A stretch of DNA of 64,000 nt, from positions 372,001 to 436,000 of the forward strand of contig NZ_JAJEWI010000005.1 of NCBI RefSeq assembly GCF_020687785.1, read 5' to 3'. Shown in pieces: positions 52,652-61,558 of the stretch; within the stretch, counting starts at the first letter, position 1, and each line of letters begins with the position of its first letter. The notes beneath the pieces are model-generated. The model was not told the DNA's origin, made no database searches, and worked only from the letters and a program-made list of their open reading frames with translations. This stretch comes from Sphingopyxis yananensis (lineage in GTDB: Bacteria; Pseudomonadota; Alphaproteobacteria; Sphingomonadales; Sphingomonadaceae). The position numbers and the translations under genes are program-made.

Positions 52652-53863
52652 TCATATGGGCTTGCTTGCTGAGGTCGGGTGAACGCGCGCAGAATCAGCA
52701 TAAGGCATTACCATGGTGCCATCCGGCGCGGCGGTAAACGTTGTCTGGGTGGGATAAGCAAATTGATAGCCCTGCTGCGTCATGGCTTCATAGACGCGGA
52801 CGGCAATATCGGTTCGCGCTGCGGTCACCACGTCAAAATCCTCGCTATACACGTCGAATAATAAATCAAAGTCCAAACTAGATGGGCTGAATGTAACAAA
52901 GCTGGCCCGAATAAATTCATGTCCCGCATCTCGGACTTGCTTTTCCAGCAAGGCTGGGAAAGCGCGCAACTGCTCCGGTGATGTCTGATAAATCAGCCCG
53001 ATCATAAAGCTCACGCGGCGACGCGCCAAATTGGCGAAGTTGGTGATTTCCTTGGCCAGCAAATTGGTGTTGGACACCACCAATAATTCGCCATTGATCG
53101 ACCGTAACCGCGTGCTTTTCATGCCAATTTTTTCGACCGTTGCGGTGCTTTGGTCATATTTAATGGTTTCGCCAACGCGAAAGGGGCGATCAAAAATAAT
53201 CGACAAAGACGCGAATAGGTCGGAAAAAATGCCCTGTGCTGCCAAACCAATGGCAATGCCGCCGATGCCCATACCGGCAATCAGGCCGGTCACATTGACG
53301 CCCATATTGTCCAAAATGACAATCGCCGCGATGCCGAACAGCGCGACGCTGATCAACATGCGAATGATGCCCATGGCGTTGGACAGCGTTTCATTTTGTC
53401 CATCCACCGCGCGGCGATGGATCAGGCCCAAAATAATTTCCCGCGCCCAAATGGCGACCTGTAACACCACGGCTACGGTGAATATAAAATGGATGATGTT
53501 CATCACCACCGTGGGCGGTTCGGCATAGCCCGCGACCAAACGGATGGATAGCATCGCCAGAATGAAGGTTTTGGTTTTGCGAATGACCCGCGACACAATG
53601 TCAGTGATGGCATATTCGCCCTGAACCTTTTCGGCGCGCTTCAGGGCAAAATTTAAAATCAGGCTGAGCAGGCCATAGATCAGCAACCCTGCACCCAGCG
53701 CGATGGCGATTTTCAACCAATTGTCGTCGGCCCATTGCCAACTGCTGTCCCACCAGAAATGAAATTGGGTGGCGGCATCAATCCGTGCTTTGGGCATGAT
53801 TGGGACGATGGTGCTGGCGGCGGTGCTGGCGTTGGTCAAGGAAGCCTCTTCACTTGGGGTCAT
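52652..53863 (-). CDS. MscS-family mechanosensitive channel
   Basis: A 403-residue membrane protein. After three or four N-terminal helices comes the pore helix region GMGIGGIAIGLAAQGIFSDLFASLSIIFDRPFRVGETI, the MscS hallmark with Gly/Ala packing. The beta domain TATVEKIGMKSTRLRSINGELLVVSNTNL follows, and a cytoplasmic vestibule. It releases solutes on hypo-osmotic shock. ATG 53863 is preferred; a TTG at 53893 also lies in frame. A 30-base inverted repeat lies just upstream. Confidence 0.93.
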   Translation of the reverse strand: MTPSEEASLTNASTAASTIVPIMPKARIDAATQFHFWWDSSWQWADDNWLKIAIALGAGLLIYGLLSLILNFALKRAEKVQGEYAITDIVSRVIRKTKTFILAMLSIRLVAGYAEPPTVVMNIIHFIFTVAVVLQVAIWAREIILGLIHRRAVDGQNETLSNAMGIIRMLISVALFGIAAIVILDNMGVNVTGLIAGMGIGGIAIGLAAQGIFSDLFASLSIIFDRPFRVGETIKYDQSTATVEKIGMKSTRLRSINGELLVVSNTNLLAKEITNFANLARRRVSFMIGLIYQTSPEQLRAFPALLEKQVRDAGHEFIRASFVTFSPSSLDFDLLFDVYSEDFDVVTAARTDIAVRVYEAMTQQGYQFAYPTQTTFTAAPDGTMVMPYADSARVHPTSASKPI

Positions 53864-53893
53864 ATCGGCAAAACATGTCTGCGCTGCAGACAA

Positions 53894-53923
53894 ATATCGT
53901 CCACCATGTTGCGCGGACGATAT
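53894..53923. promoter_or_regulatory. 30-bp inverted repeat upstream of the MscS-type gene
   Basis: ATATCGTCC (53894-53902) and GGACGATAT (53915-53923) are perfect 9-base arms with a 12-base spacer, 31 bases before the ATG on the reverse strand. It has no T-run. It may be an operator or a leader hairpin. Confidence 0.45.
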
Positions 53924-54218
53924 ACGAAGAGCAACAGCGTTTCACAGCCAAAAGCGTTGCCTTTGGTGACCGTTATTTTCAAAATTTTAAAGGAATGGCC
54001 ACATCATATGCCCTATGATGCGTCATTGCAGGTGCAATTTTACATGATCATCTGATATGTTACGAAGCTGTTTACCGTCTGATGCTAGCTAGGAAGCCAC
54101 TAAGGAATATATCCAAGAATCGGGGCGGGGTTTTGACACGATCAAGCGCGGCCAAAACAAACGTTAAAACAAAGACTATAACCAAGACAGATGGGGTTTG
54201 ATATTTGGGGGCAAAGCC
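53924..54218. other. Divergent intergenic region
   Basis: Roughly 295 bases of mixed, fairly AT-rich DNA between divergent genes. Apart from the inverted repeat above I see no gene, terminator or recognised site. Promoters for both flanking genes are expected here. Confidence 0.4.
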
Positions 54219-55277
54219 ATGACGGGTAAACGGCAGGTCCAGCGGAGGCGACCCCGCGCGCCTTCGCTATGGACGGCGTTTCGGCGTGCGGCTTTTCTGC
54301 CCTGGTGCGCGGCCTTTTTGGTTTTTGTGACCTTTTTCTATCTGCCTGAAACTTGGTTGGCCAGCACAGCGTGGCAGCTTTACCTTGATCGATTGCATCC
54401 CTTGTTCACCATGCCAGCCAGCCTGTCGGCGCGGGCGTGGATGGGCGGGGCGGCGGCGCTTATCGTCTTTTTGCTGCTGACCCTTGTGATGCTTCTCCTT
54501 CCGCGCGGACGGCCGCGTTTGCTTTTGGTGTCCCATGCCGACGCCAAAAGCATATGGGCCTTGTCGATTGTCGATCAAAGGCTGCTGGACGACATGATCG
54601 CGGATCAAGGTAGCGCCGAGACTGGGCCTGATGCGGCCGAGGAACCCAGCGAAACGCCGCATCCGAACGCCGATGTCCCAACCCCGCGCAACCGTTGGGA
54701 CCGACACCCCGATGATTCGCCGCGCGCGCCGATCAGCGCCGAACGAGAATTGCCCGCTGGTGGATTGGATGGTGTGCGGACCCATGATGCAGCCGACCCT
54801 GACGTCATGGACGCGCCCGATACAGATACACCCCGCGATTCTAGCGCGCGTGCCGCCGCTTTGTCGGCAGAGCATATCGGGGGGGAGGCACTGGTTTCTG
54901 ATGATCGTCTGGCAGACAATGCCCATCAGCACCGCGCAAGCGAGGAAAAGCAAGCCCCAGAGCAACCAGAGCAACCCGAACCGCCAGCGCAAAATCCAGC
55001 TGCGCAGGGCGGGGAGGCTGACCCATGGTTGCAATCTGTCCACCAAGATGGACCCGCTGCGCCTGCCGCTGATGACGTCAGCCTCAGCGCGCTGGTCGCT
55101 CGTCTGGAGGCGCGCTTGGCCCGCCGCCGCCGCCCGATTGCGCCTGTGATGGCACAAGCCGCTCCTATGCCGGCTCCCGACCCAGCGCCCATGACCGTCG
55201 CCGATCATCAGGTGGATCTGGCGTTGGAGGCGGCGCTGGGCACCTTGCAGCGCATGAATCTGCGCGCCGTTGGCTAG
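54219..55277 (+). CDS. Two-helix membrane protein with long disordered acidic/Pro-rich tail, function unknown
   Basis: A 352-residue protein. A basic N-terminus (TGKRQVQRRRPRAPS) is followed by two membrane helices (FLPWCAAFLVFVTFFYLP and AAALIVFLLLTLVMLLLP). Then comes a tail of ~230 residues rich in Asp, Glu, Pro and Ala (EEPSETPHPNADVPTPRN, EKQAPEQPEQPEPPAQN), ending with a short Arg-rich helix (LEARLARRRRPIAP) and a conserved-looking last helix. No family is recognised. The ATG at 54219 is used. Its stop abuts the convergent gene with no gap. Confidence 0.68.
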   Translation: MTGKRQVQRRRPRAPSLWTAFRRAAFLPWCAAFLVFVTFFYLPETWLASTAWQLYLDRLHPLFTMPASLSARAWMGGAAALIVFLLLTLVMLLLPRGRPRLLLVSHADAKSIWALSIVDQRLLDDMIADQGSAETGPDAAEEPSETPHPNADVPTPRNRWDRHPDDSPRAPISAERELPAGGLDGVRTHDAADPDVMDAPDTDTPRDSSARAAALSAEHIGGEALVSDDRLADNAHQHRASEEKQAPEQPEQPEPPAQNPAAQGGEADPWLQSVHQDGPAAPAADDVSLSALVARLEARLARRRRPIAPVMAQAAPMPAPDPAPMTVADHQVDLALEAALGTLQRMNLRAVG

Positions 55278-55646
55278 TCATTCTTCGACGGTCAAAATCT
55301 CCAGCAAAATGGCATCCTGATCGGGCGCCGGTTGGGCGCTGATATCGGCGACAATATGCTGATATAAAGGCCATTCGATCAACGCTAACTGGCTTTCCAG
55401 CCGCGCTACCATGGCGTTTTGTCGATTGCGTTTTGGATTGTGATCGGGGCTGATCGCGTGCGGGTCGGTATCGACCCAGTTCAAGGTAAAATGGTGCCGC
55501 GCCCCCACAAAATTGGCGCTGGCCCATGGGCGCAGGCTTGATGCCGCAATATGCAAATCGGGCGGTAAGAATTTTCCTAGCAAGCGCGACAAACGACCAT
55601 GGGGACAGCGCGGGCGCAGGGGCCGTGCGGGCGACCCGCGCATCAT
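55278..55646 (-). CDS. Hypothetical protein in a two-gene unit
   Basis: A 122-residue protein, MMRGSPARPLRPRCPHGRL, then LPPDLHIAASSLRPWASANFVGARHHFTLNWV and a C-terminal helix (QNAMVARLESQLALIEWPLYQHIVADI). I do not recognise a family. The ATGATG start at 55646 overlaps the stop of the upstream gene, which is the main support that it is real. It directly abuts the stop of the convergent gene at 55277. Confidence 0.65.
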   Translation of the reverse strand: MMRGSPARPLRPRCPHGRLSRLLGKFLPPDLHIAASSLRPWASANFVGARHHFTLNWVDTDPHAISPDHNPKRNRQNAMVARLESQLALIEWPLYQHIVADISAQPAPDQDAILLEILTVEE

Positions 55647-55954
55647 GGACGTTGCCCCTGATCGGCGCGCGGCACGGATGACGCCTTTGCCGAAGACTGG
55701 ACAGCCTCTGCCCGCAAGCGCCCCGCAATGGTGCGCCTGTCGCCAATGAGGGCGGTCGTCCCCGCTGTTTTCTGCGCGCGCCATGCGTCGATATAATCCG
55801 CGACTCGCTGGCGCAATTTGGAACCCACTTCGCGCCCCGCCCGCAAATCGCTCACCAAGCGTGGGTCTTTCACCGCTTCGCGGCCAAAGACACTGGGGGG
55901 TATGTCCGATTCCCGTAAAAATCGCTCCACTATCGGTAAGATTTGATGTGACAT
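55643..55954 (-). CDS. Small helix-turn-helix-like protein
   Basis: A 103-residue protein starting MSHQILPIVERFLRESDIPPSVFGREAVKDPRLVSDLRAGREVGSKL. The helical pattern of residues 5-55 is like a Cro/CI-type HTH (VFGREAVKDPRLVSDLRAG as the recognition unit). The C-terminal part is basic. ATG 55954 follows GGAGGG. It is divergent from the S24-type repressor with repeated half-sites between, so it may be a target of it. Confidence 0.72.
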   Translation of the reverse strand: MSHQILPIVERFLRESDIPPSVFGREAVKDPRLVSDLRAGREVGSKLRQRVADYIDAWRAQKTAGTTALIGDRRTIAGRLRAEAVQSSAKASSVPRADQGQRP

Positions 55955-55993
55955 TTGGCCCTCCACTGCGCTAAGTTTATGCTTTGTTCCCTT

Positions 55994-56040
55994 ATAGGGT
56001 AAATCCTATCTGCTGAGCGATTTCCTACTTGTCTAGGAAA
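55994..56040. promoter_or_regulatory. Repeated TAGGA/TCCTA half-sites between divergent regulator genes
   Basis: Two palindromes lie in the 124-base divergent gap: ATAGG-N6-CCTAT (55994-56009), and TTTCCTA-N6-TAGGAAA (56021-56040). Further TAGGA and TAGG half-sites follow at 56063 and 56072, just before the repressor start. The shared half-site with 6-base spacing suggests autoregulation by the S24-type repressor and control of the divergent pair. Confidence 0.6.
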
Positions 56041-56078
56041 AAACACATCATTATGGACGAAATAGGAAGGATAGGCTG

Positions 56079-56759
56079 GTGAGCGATTTCAACGATGACC
56101 CACGCGCGATGTTGGACAGATTGTGCCGCGATCAGGGTGTGGACTATGCTCGGTTATCGGCGGTCATCGACCGTAACCCTGCCTATATCCAACAATATAT
56201 CAAACGCGGCACCCCGCGCCGGCTGGCGGAAAATGATCGCGCGCGTTTGGCGGCATTTTTGGGCGTTTCGGAATCCCTATTGGGTGCGCCTCTCACCAAA
56301 GTGGTGCAGAATCCGTCCTTCATGCAAGGTAGTGGGCGGGATGCCATGGTTTTTGTGCCCAAATTGGCGATTGGTGCGTCGGCGGGGGCGGGGGCCAGCG
56401 TCGACGGCGAAGCGGTGCATAGCGCGGTGGCCTTTGACCCACGTTGGCTACGCGATATTGGTGCGGACGCCCGCGCTTTGTCGATCATTCGGGTGGAGGG
56501 GGACAGCATGGCCCCGACATTGAATGATGGCGACGATATCTTGGTGGACGGCAGCGTCGAGGGGAAGCGCCTGCGTGATGGTATCTATGTGCTGCGGATG
56601 GACGACGCCTTGATGGTAAAGCGAGTCACCCGCGCCCCAGGTCAAGGCCGTATCGCGGTGATCAGTGATAACAGCCATTATCGAAGCTGGGACGATTTGC
56701 CTTTAACGGCGGTGCATTTGGTCGGGCGGGTGATATGGACGGGGCGGCGCATTCGCTAG
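56079..56759 (+). CDS. XRE-type repressor with S24 (LexA-like) peptidase domain
   Basis: A 226-residue protein. The N-terminal HTH spans residues ~10-68 (VDYARLSAVIDRNPAYIQQYIKRGTPRRLAENDRARLAAFLGV). The C-terminal S24 domain has the catalytic Ser143 in VEGDSMAPTLNDGDDILVD and Lys181 in DDALMVKRVT. Ala-Gly pairs at residues 102-105 are possible self-cleavage sites. Such repressors respond to RecA or to other stress. GTG 56079 is used. No prophage genes adjoin it, so it is likely a host regulator. Confidence 0.88.
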   Translation: MSDFNDDPRAMLDRLCRDQGVDYARLSAVIDRNPAYIQQYIKRGTPRRLAENDRARLAAFLGVSESLLGAPLTKVVQNPSFMQGSGRDAMVFVPKLAIGASAGAGASVDGEAVHSAVAFDPRWLRDIGADARALSIIRVEGDSMAPTLNDGDDILVDGSVEGKRLRDGIYVLRMDDALMVKRVTRAPGQGRIAVISDNSHYRSWDDLPLTAVHLVGRVIWTGRRIR

Positions 56760-56813
56760 ACGGCGCATCATATGACCGTCTGGACCAAATAGGCAGGGTC
56801 CAATGCGAGGATG

Positions 56814-57128
56814 TCAGATTGTTTGCGCCAGCAACGCATCCATTTCGTGCGACAATATTTCGGCGCGCTGGCATTGGCTTGGCTGGCCTTGGCGGCATTT
56901 GCGTTCCGCTTTTGCGCGTTGCTTGTTCAATTTTTCCAGCCGTTCGTCACGCTCGCGGATGGCGCGTCCACGATTGCGGTCGGCTTCTTCCTGACTGGTT
57001 GTGGACCAATCGACAATTTTTCCTGTCGCTTTAAAGGGGGCGGTTACGACCGTTTTGGCCGTGCTGACGCAGCCACAAAGTGAAAATAGCACCATAGCGG
57101 CGACCATCTTTTTTCGTGCTAAAATCAT
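56814..57128 (-). CDS. Small lipoprotein, function unknown
   Basis: A 104-residue protein with a lipoprotein signal (MILARKKMVAAMVLFSLCGC, lipobox SLCGC or LCGC). The mature part VSTAKTVVTAPFKATGKIVDWSTTSQEEADRNRGRAIRERDERLEKLNKQRAKAERKC is followed by a short helical Cys-containing tail. No family is recognised, though small lipoproteins of this shape are common in sphingomonads. It is convergent with the S24 gene. Confidence 0.75.
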   Translation of the reverse strand: MILARKKMVAAMVLFSLCGCVSTAKTVVTAPFKATGKIVDWSTTSQEEADRNRGRAIRERDERLEKLNKQRAKAERKCRQGQPSQCQRAEILSHEMDALLAQTI

Positions 57129-57325
57129 GATGTTGCGCCTTTTCTATTGGACCGCTAGTTGCCAATCCTATCACCGAGCGCGGACCCGCGCAAATTGCGG
57201 ATGCTGGCCCAAAACATAGCGACCGGAAAATAGGCGTTGGCACGGCGCGCGAAACATGGTGCTTTGCCAAATATAGGGGCGGCATAGGCCCATGCAGCGC
57301 CTGTCTCTTTGTGGAGGAGGAACAT

Positions 57326-58036
57326 ATGACAAATATGCAAAAAGGGTTGGCTGAGTTTATCGGCACATTCTGGCTGGTTTTTGGCGGATGTGGCAGCGCG
57401 GTTTTGGCCGCCGCTTTTCCAGAGGTCGGCATTGGCTTGCTGGGCGTGGCGCTGGCCTTTGGCCTGACGGTGCTCACCATGGCCTTTGCGATTGGGCATA
57501 TTTCGGGGTGCCACTTGAATCCGGCGGTGACTTTGGGCCTGTGGGCCGGTGGACGTTTCGCGGCGCGGGACATTCCGCTCTATATTATTGCGCAAACCTT
57601 GGGTGGCATCGTGGCGGCGGCGGCGCTTTATACGATCGCCAGTGGCACCGCCAGCTATGATCTGGTCGTCAACGGTCTGGCCGCCAATGGCGTGGGCGCT
57701 GGTTCACCGGGCGGATATAACATGGGCGCGGGCATCATGGCCGAAGTCTTGCTGACCGGCTTTTTCCTGTGGATCATCATGGGCGCTACGGACGGCCGTG
57801 CTCCTGCGGGCTTTGCCCCCATCGCCATTGGTCTGGCGCTGACGCTGATTCACTTAATATCTATTCCCGTCACCAACACGTCGGTAAACCCTGCGCGCAG
57901 TACGGGACCTGCGATCATCGTGGGCGGATTGGCGCTGCAACAATTGTGGATTTTCTGGGTCGCGCCCATATTTGGGGCCTTGGTCGGCGGCTTTTTGTAC
58001 CGCGCCATTAATGCGCCCGCCGCACCGAACAACTAA
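57326..58036 (+). CDS. aqpZ: Aquaporin Z
   Basis: A 236-residue six-helix water channel. The two NPA boxes are [14 protein letters not shown] and [14 protein letters not shown], the second with the selectivity Arg. The [22 protein letters not shown]-terminus is typical AqpZ. ATG 57326 follows GGAGGAGG. A hairpin terminator separates it from the convergent galU gene. Confidence 0.96.
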   Translation: MTNMQKGLAEFIGTFWLVFGGCGSAVLAAAFPEVGIGLLGVALAFGLTVLTMAFAIGHISGCHLNPAVTLGLWAGGRFAARDIPLYIIAQTLGGIVAAAALYTIASGTASYDLVVNGLAANGVGAGSPGGYNMGAGIMAEVLLTGFFLWIIMGATDGRAPAGFAPIAIGLALTLIHLISIPVTNTSVNPARSTGPAIIVGGLALQQLWIFWVAPIFGALVGGFLYRAINAPAAPNN

Positions 58037-58046
58037 ACATTATGGA

Positions 58047-58080
58047 TATCAGGGCGCTGCCATCGCGCCGCGCCCTGATA
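58047..58080. terminator. Terminator between aqpZ and galU
   Basis: TATCAGGGCGC (58047-58057) and GCGCCCTGATA (58070-58080) form a perfect 11-base stem with a 12-base loop. It sits between convergent stops and lacks a long T-run on either strand. Confidence 0.65.
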
Positions 58081-58093
58081 GGCCCATCGGGTC

Positions 58094-58966
58094 TTATTTC
58101 AGCAGATTGATGGCGAAGGCGCGAACCTCATCCGCCATATCGGGCCGCGCTAGCGCCACCGCCAAATTGGCCTGAATATAACCGGCCTTGGACCCGCAAT
58201 CATAACGTGCCCCATCAAAGGTGACGGCATGAAAGGGTTGGTCGCCGATCATGGTGGCCATGGCGTCGGTCAATTGAATTTCACCGCCCGCGCCTTTGCC
58301 CTGCCGTTCCAGCACACGCATCACCTCGGGTTGCAAAATATAGCGGCCCGATATGATCAAATTGGACGGCGCATCTTCGACTTTTGGTTTTTCAACCAAT
58401 CCCTTGACCTCGGTTAACATGCCGTCCCGCTGGCCGGGTGCAATTACGCCATAGGATGACACCTGATGCTGGGGGACTTCCAGCACCGAAATCATATTGC
58501 CGCCCACCTTGTGATAGGCATCGACCATTTGCTTCATGCAACCGGGCGATCCGTGCATAAATTCATCGGGCAGGAAAATCGCAAAAGGTTCATCGCCCAC
58601 TATGTCGCGCGCGCACCAAATGGCATGGCCCAAACCCATGGGTTCTTGCTGGCGGACATAGGCGCAATTGCCTGGACCCAAGCGTGTCGGTTCCAATACG
58701 GACAAATCCTTGCCGCGTTCGGACATGGTTTTTTCCAGCTCAAAGGCGATATCGAAATGATCTTCGATCGCGCTTTTGCCGCGGCCCGTCACAAAGATCA
58801 TTTGCTCGATTCCAGCCTCGCGCGCTTCGTCGACGGCATATTGAATCAAGGGCCTGTCGACCACCGGCAGCATTTCTTTGGGAATAGCCTTGGTGGCGGG
58901 CAAAAAACGAGTGCCAAGGCCCGCAACGGGGAAGACAGCTTTTCTTATGGGTTTCATATCAGACAT
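58094..58966 (-). CDS. galU: UTP-glucose-1-phosphate uridylyltransferase
   Basis: A 290-residue nucleotidyltransferase making UDP-glucose for polysaccharide and envelope synthesis. It shows AVFPVAGLGTRFLPATKAIPKEMLPVVDRPLIQYAVDEA, the nucleotide-binding loop, then EQMIFVTGRGKSAIEDHFD, LPDEFMHGSPGCMKQ, and the C-terminal FDGARYDCGSKAGYIQANL. The length is normal. The ATG at 58966 lies 113 bases from the stop of the YfiB-like gene. Confidence 0.97.
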   Translation of the reverse strand: MSDMKPIRKAVFPVAGLGTRFLPATKAIPKEMLPVVDRPLIQYAVDEAREAGIEQMIFVTGRGKSAIEDHFDIAFELEKTMSERGKDLSVLEPTRLGPGNCAYVRQQEPMGLGHAIWCARDIVGDEPFAIFLPDEFMHGSPGCMKQMVDAYHKVGGNMISVLEVPQHQVSSYGVIAPGQRDGMLTEVKGLVEKPKVEDAPSNLIISGRYILQPEVMRVLERQGKGAGGEIQLTDAMATMIGDQPFHAVTFDGARYDCGSKAGYIQANLAVALARPDMADEVRAFAINLLK

Positions 58967-59079
58967 TATCGGGACCGTTTAATCATAGTGCAAGCGATTC
59001 AGCCCCTATCCCTATGGGCGTTAAACCCAGATGAATGCTGCCCCGCAGGAACATATTTTCGCTTGATAATAGAATCTTA

Positions 59080-59580
59080 TCAATCGGGACTGACGATTAA
59101 AACGACCCGCCGATTGTCCTGACGCCCTTCGGGGGTATCATTGCTGGAAATCGGAAATGCCTCACCGCGGCCAATGATTTTTTCTGGCGACAAGGGGATG
59201 CCATTGGCGGCCAAGGGTACCGCCACAGTTTTGGCGCGGGCGTGCGACAGCCGCAGATTATATTCATCGGACGCGGTGGAATCCGTATGTCCCTCTACCA
59301 CAATATTATGAATGTCGACGCGGGCCAAGTTGCGCGCCAATTGCGCAATATCTTCCAATTTTTCAGCGGATAATTCGCTTTGATCGGACGGAAACAGCAA
59401 GCGACTGGGCAGGGTGAGGTGCCAATTGTCGTCGACCTGAGCAAAGCCTTCGTCTTGCAATACTTTGATCTGCTCCGCCGTAAAGCCCGTGTGTGGCGGA
59501 ACAGATTGGCACGCTGCCAAGGCGGAACCGACCAGCATCAGCAAGCATAAACGGGCGGCAGAGCGGAGTTTCTCAATCAC
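59080..59580 (-). CDS. OmpA-domain lipoprotein, YfiB-like
   Basis: A 166-residue lipoprotein. GTG 59580 gives the signal MIEKLRSAARLCLLMLVGSALAAC with lipobox ALAAC, after AGGAAG; a TTG at 59598 that overlaps the previous stop is the alternative. The OmpA-type domain shows LTLPSRLLFPSDQSELS, HNIVVEGHTDSTASDEYNLRLSHARAK and NRRVVLIVS. As third gene after YfiR and YfiN homologues it fits YfiB, which sequesters YfiR at the outer membrane on envelope stress. Confidence 0.9.
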   Translation of the reverse strand: MIEKLRSAARLCLLMLVGSALAACQSVPPHTGFTAEQIKVLQDEGFAQVDDNWHLTLPSRLLFPSDQSELSAEKLEDIAQLARNLARVDIHNIVVEGHTDSTASDEYNLRLSHARAKTVAVPLAANGIPLSPEKIIGRGEAFPISSNDTPEGRQDNRRVVLIVSPD

Positions 59581-59594
59581 AGCAAAGCTTCCTA

Positions 59595-60815
59595 TCAAAT
59601 TTTCCGGCTAAATTTATCAGCATACATGGCCGCATCCGCGGCGGTCAGCAGGTCGGACGCGCTGGTCCCATCGGCAGGGTAAAAAGCAAAGCCGACGCTG
59701 ATCGTCGCATCATATAAGCCTTTACCCGGCAGGGGGATGGGGCGACCAACGGATGTTTTGAGCTGAGCGCTAAATTGATCGACCGAAAAATCGGAATCCA
59801 GCTTGTCCAAGATGATAACAAATTCATCGCCGCCCAAACGCGCGGCAAAATCCTGATCTTTGGTGGCATCATGGATGCGGCGCGACAGCTCAATTAACAC
59901 ATGATCGCCCATCGCATGGCCATATTGGTCATTCGCTTGCTTGAAATTATCCGCATCAATGAAAATCAGCGCAAAGGACGCATGCTGGCCACCCGCTGTT
60001 TGCGCCATTGCAATACGTTGGCGCAAATGTTCGTCAAATGCCGTCCGATTGGGCAGGGTGGTCAGGGGGTCGTGCATGGCTTGGTGCGCCAATTGCGCCC
60101 GTTCATGCTCCATGCCGATTTGCCAGCCCTGCAACTCTTCCAGCAAGGCGTTGATATCACCGCCCAGCCGGTCCAATTCGGCGACGCCAACTGGCTGCAC
60201 TCGCTTTTCGAAATGGCGGTGCAAGCGCACATCATGGGCCAACAGCGCCATATCACTGAGGGGTTGTACCAAATCGCGGTCGATGCGCCGCGCCAATGCC
60301 ATGGACCCCACTATGGTCAGCGCCAGACACGCCAATCCGGTCAGCAGGCCCAATTTCGCAAAGCGCATCACTGCGCTGCTGTCCCCCCAAACCTGAACAC
60401 CGCCCAATTCCAATCCATTATGGAAAATAGGGGCATGGACTGCAGTGGGCAGCAGCATCTGGGTCATAAAGGGCGCAGGGTCGGTCGTAGTGGACCGTCT
60501 GTCGAGCAACGGATTGCCCAAGCTGTTTAATACGCGAATGCGCGCAATGCCGTCTTTTCGGATAAGCGGATCGATGGCTTCTTGTATGGCCGCTTGGTCA
60601 TTGAAGACAAGGCCAGGCTCGACGCCATAGGATGCCAATTGGGCCGCCATATCCAGATTTTGGTGGGCATAGCTTTTCAAGGCCGTCATGCCGGCCAATA
60701 AAATCGCGATCCATGCCAATGTGACCGCCAGCAAAGTGACCCCAAAATGATAGCGGGCCAAAATTCCATGCAAGGTCAAGCGCGGACGCGACATCAGGAA
60801 AAAGGATGGGATCAT
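59595..60815 (-). CDS. Membrane diguanylate cyclase, YfiN/TpbB-like
   Basis: A 406-residue protein. Helix one (residues ~23-45) and helix two (~153-175) enclose a periplasmic CHASE8/PAS-like domain, followed by HAMP and a GGDEF domain (GGDEF at 328-332 in ARLGGDEFVIIL). The I-site that usually reads RxxD is KDQD here, so product inhibition may be weak. It makes c-di-GMP when freed from YfiR. It overlaps the YfiR homologue by ATGA and the YfiB homologue closely follows. Confidence 0.9.
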   Translation of the reverse strand: MIPSFFLMSRPRLTLHGILARYHFGVTLLAVTLAWIAILLAGMTALKSYAHQNLDMAAQLASYGVEPGLVFNDQAAIQEAIDPLIRKDGIARIRVLNSLGNPLLDRRSTTTDPAPFMTQMLLPTAVHAPIFHNGLELGGVQVWGDSSAVMRFAKLGLLTGLACLALTIVGSMALARRIDRDLVQPLSDMALLAHDVRLHRHFEKRVQPVGVAELDRLGGDINALLEELQGWQIGMEHERAQLAHQAMHDPLTTLPNRTAFDEHLRQRIAMAQTAGGQHASFALIFIDADNFKQANDQYGHAMGDHVLIELSRRIHDATKDQDFAARLGGDEFVIILDKLDSDFSVDQFSAQLKTSVGRPIPLPGKGLYDATISVGFAFYPADGTSASDLLTAADAAMYADKFSRKI

Positions 60816-61375
60816 GGTAAGCCATCCTTTCCGATGCGGAGCACGCGGGGGTCAACGCGCAGGGGCCCACGGGCAATGGCATCTAAATTGACCAAGAAGG
60901 TCGGGCCATGTTGGCGCTCAACCAAGCAAAACATGGCCCCGCCGGAGCAGGACGGGTCGGTGTCCGTCAGCGTCAGAACGGGCCGTCCACGCACCCAGCC
61001 AATCAGCTTTTGCCGATCCGCAACCGGAATGCTGCCCAGAAACAGCGCATCGCAGCCATCCGTCTGAATGACATCGCGTGCGTCGCGATAGGATATATGC
61101 ATCGCGACATTGCCAGGCAGCAGCGGGCGTAGGTTGCTGGATAATTTTGGTACGCCGACGACGCAAATTTTTCGACTGGCTAGGGGGCGTAGGTCGGGCC
61201 AGCGAACATAGCTTAAAATGCCGCCGATCAAACGGTCCGCCGCCCGGTTGGTGGTCGCTCCACCATCTTGCACGGTGCTGGCGGCATGAAGCGCATGGGG
61301 CGCATCATATGGCTCGTCATAAGGCAGGGCTGCCGATGACACGGATACCGCCGCTAAAATGATCTCGGCAAGCAC
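60812..61375 (-). CDS. YfiR-family periplasmic protein (DUF4154)
   Basis: A 187-residue exported protein of the YfiR family, the periplasmic inhibitor of YfiN. It shows ADRLIGGILSYVRWPDLRPLASRKICVVG, DGCDALFLGSIPVADRQKLIGW and PVLTLTDTDPSCSGGAMFCLVERQ. The four Cys (71, 108, 143 and 150) match the two disulfides known in P. aeruginosa YfiR. The start is GTG 61375, with the signal IILAAVSVSSAALP. It is the first gene of the operon. Confidence 0.88.
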   Translation of the reverse strand: MLAEIILAAVSVSSAALPYDEPYDAPHALHAASTVQDGGATTNRAADRLIGGILSYVRWPDLRPLASRKICVVGVPKLSSNLRPLLPGNVAMHISYRDARDVIQTDGCDALFLGSIPVADRQKLIGWVRGRPVLTLTDTDPSCSGGAMFCLVERQHGPTFLVNLDAIARGPLRVDPRVLRIGKDGLP

Positions 61376-61558
61376 CCCTTAACCACCCCTTATTTGTGCA
61401 GATGACCTGCAAAATCATGCTTCCTCGCCATAAAGATGACAGCGTCAAATCTTTACCGAAGTCTTAACTTCATATTTCGCTAGTTCCGAGGATGGAAAAG
61501 TCAATTGTTGTCCGGCCCAGTCCCCATATGCTTGGGACTGGGGTGTCATCCATTTTCG

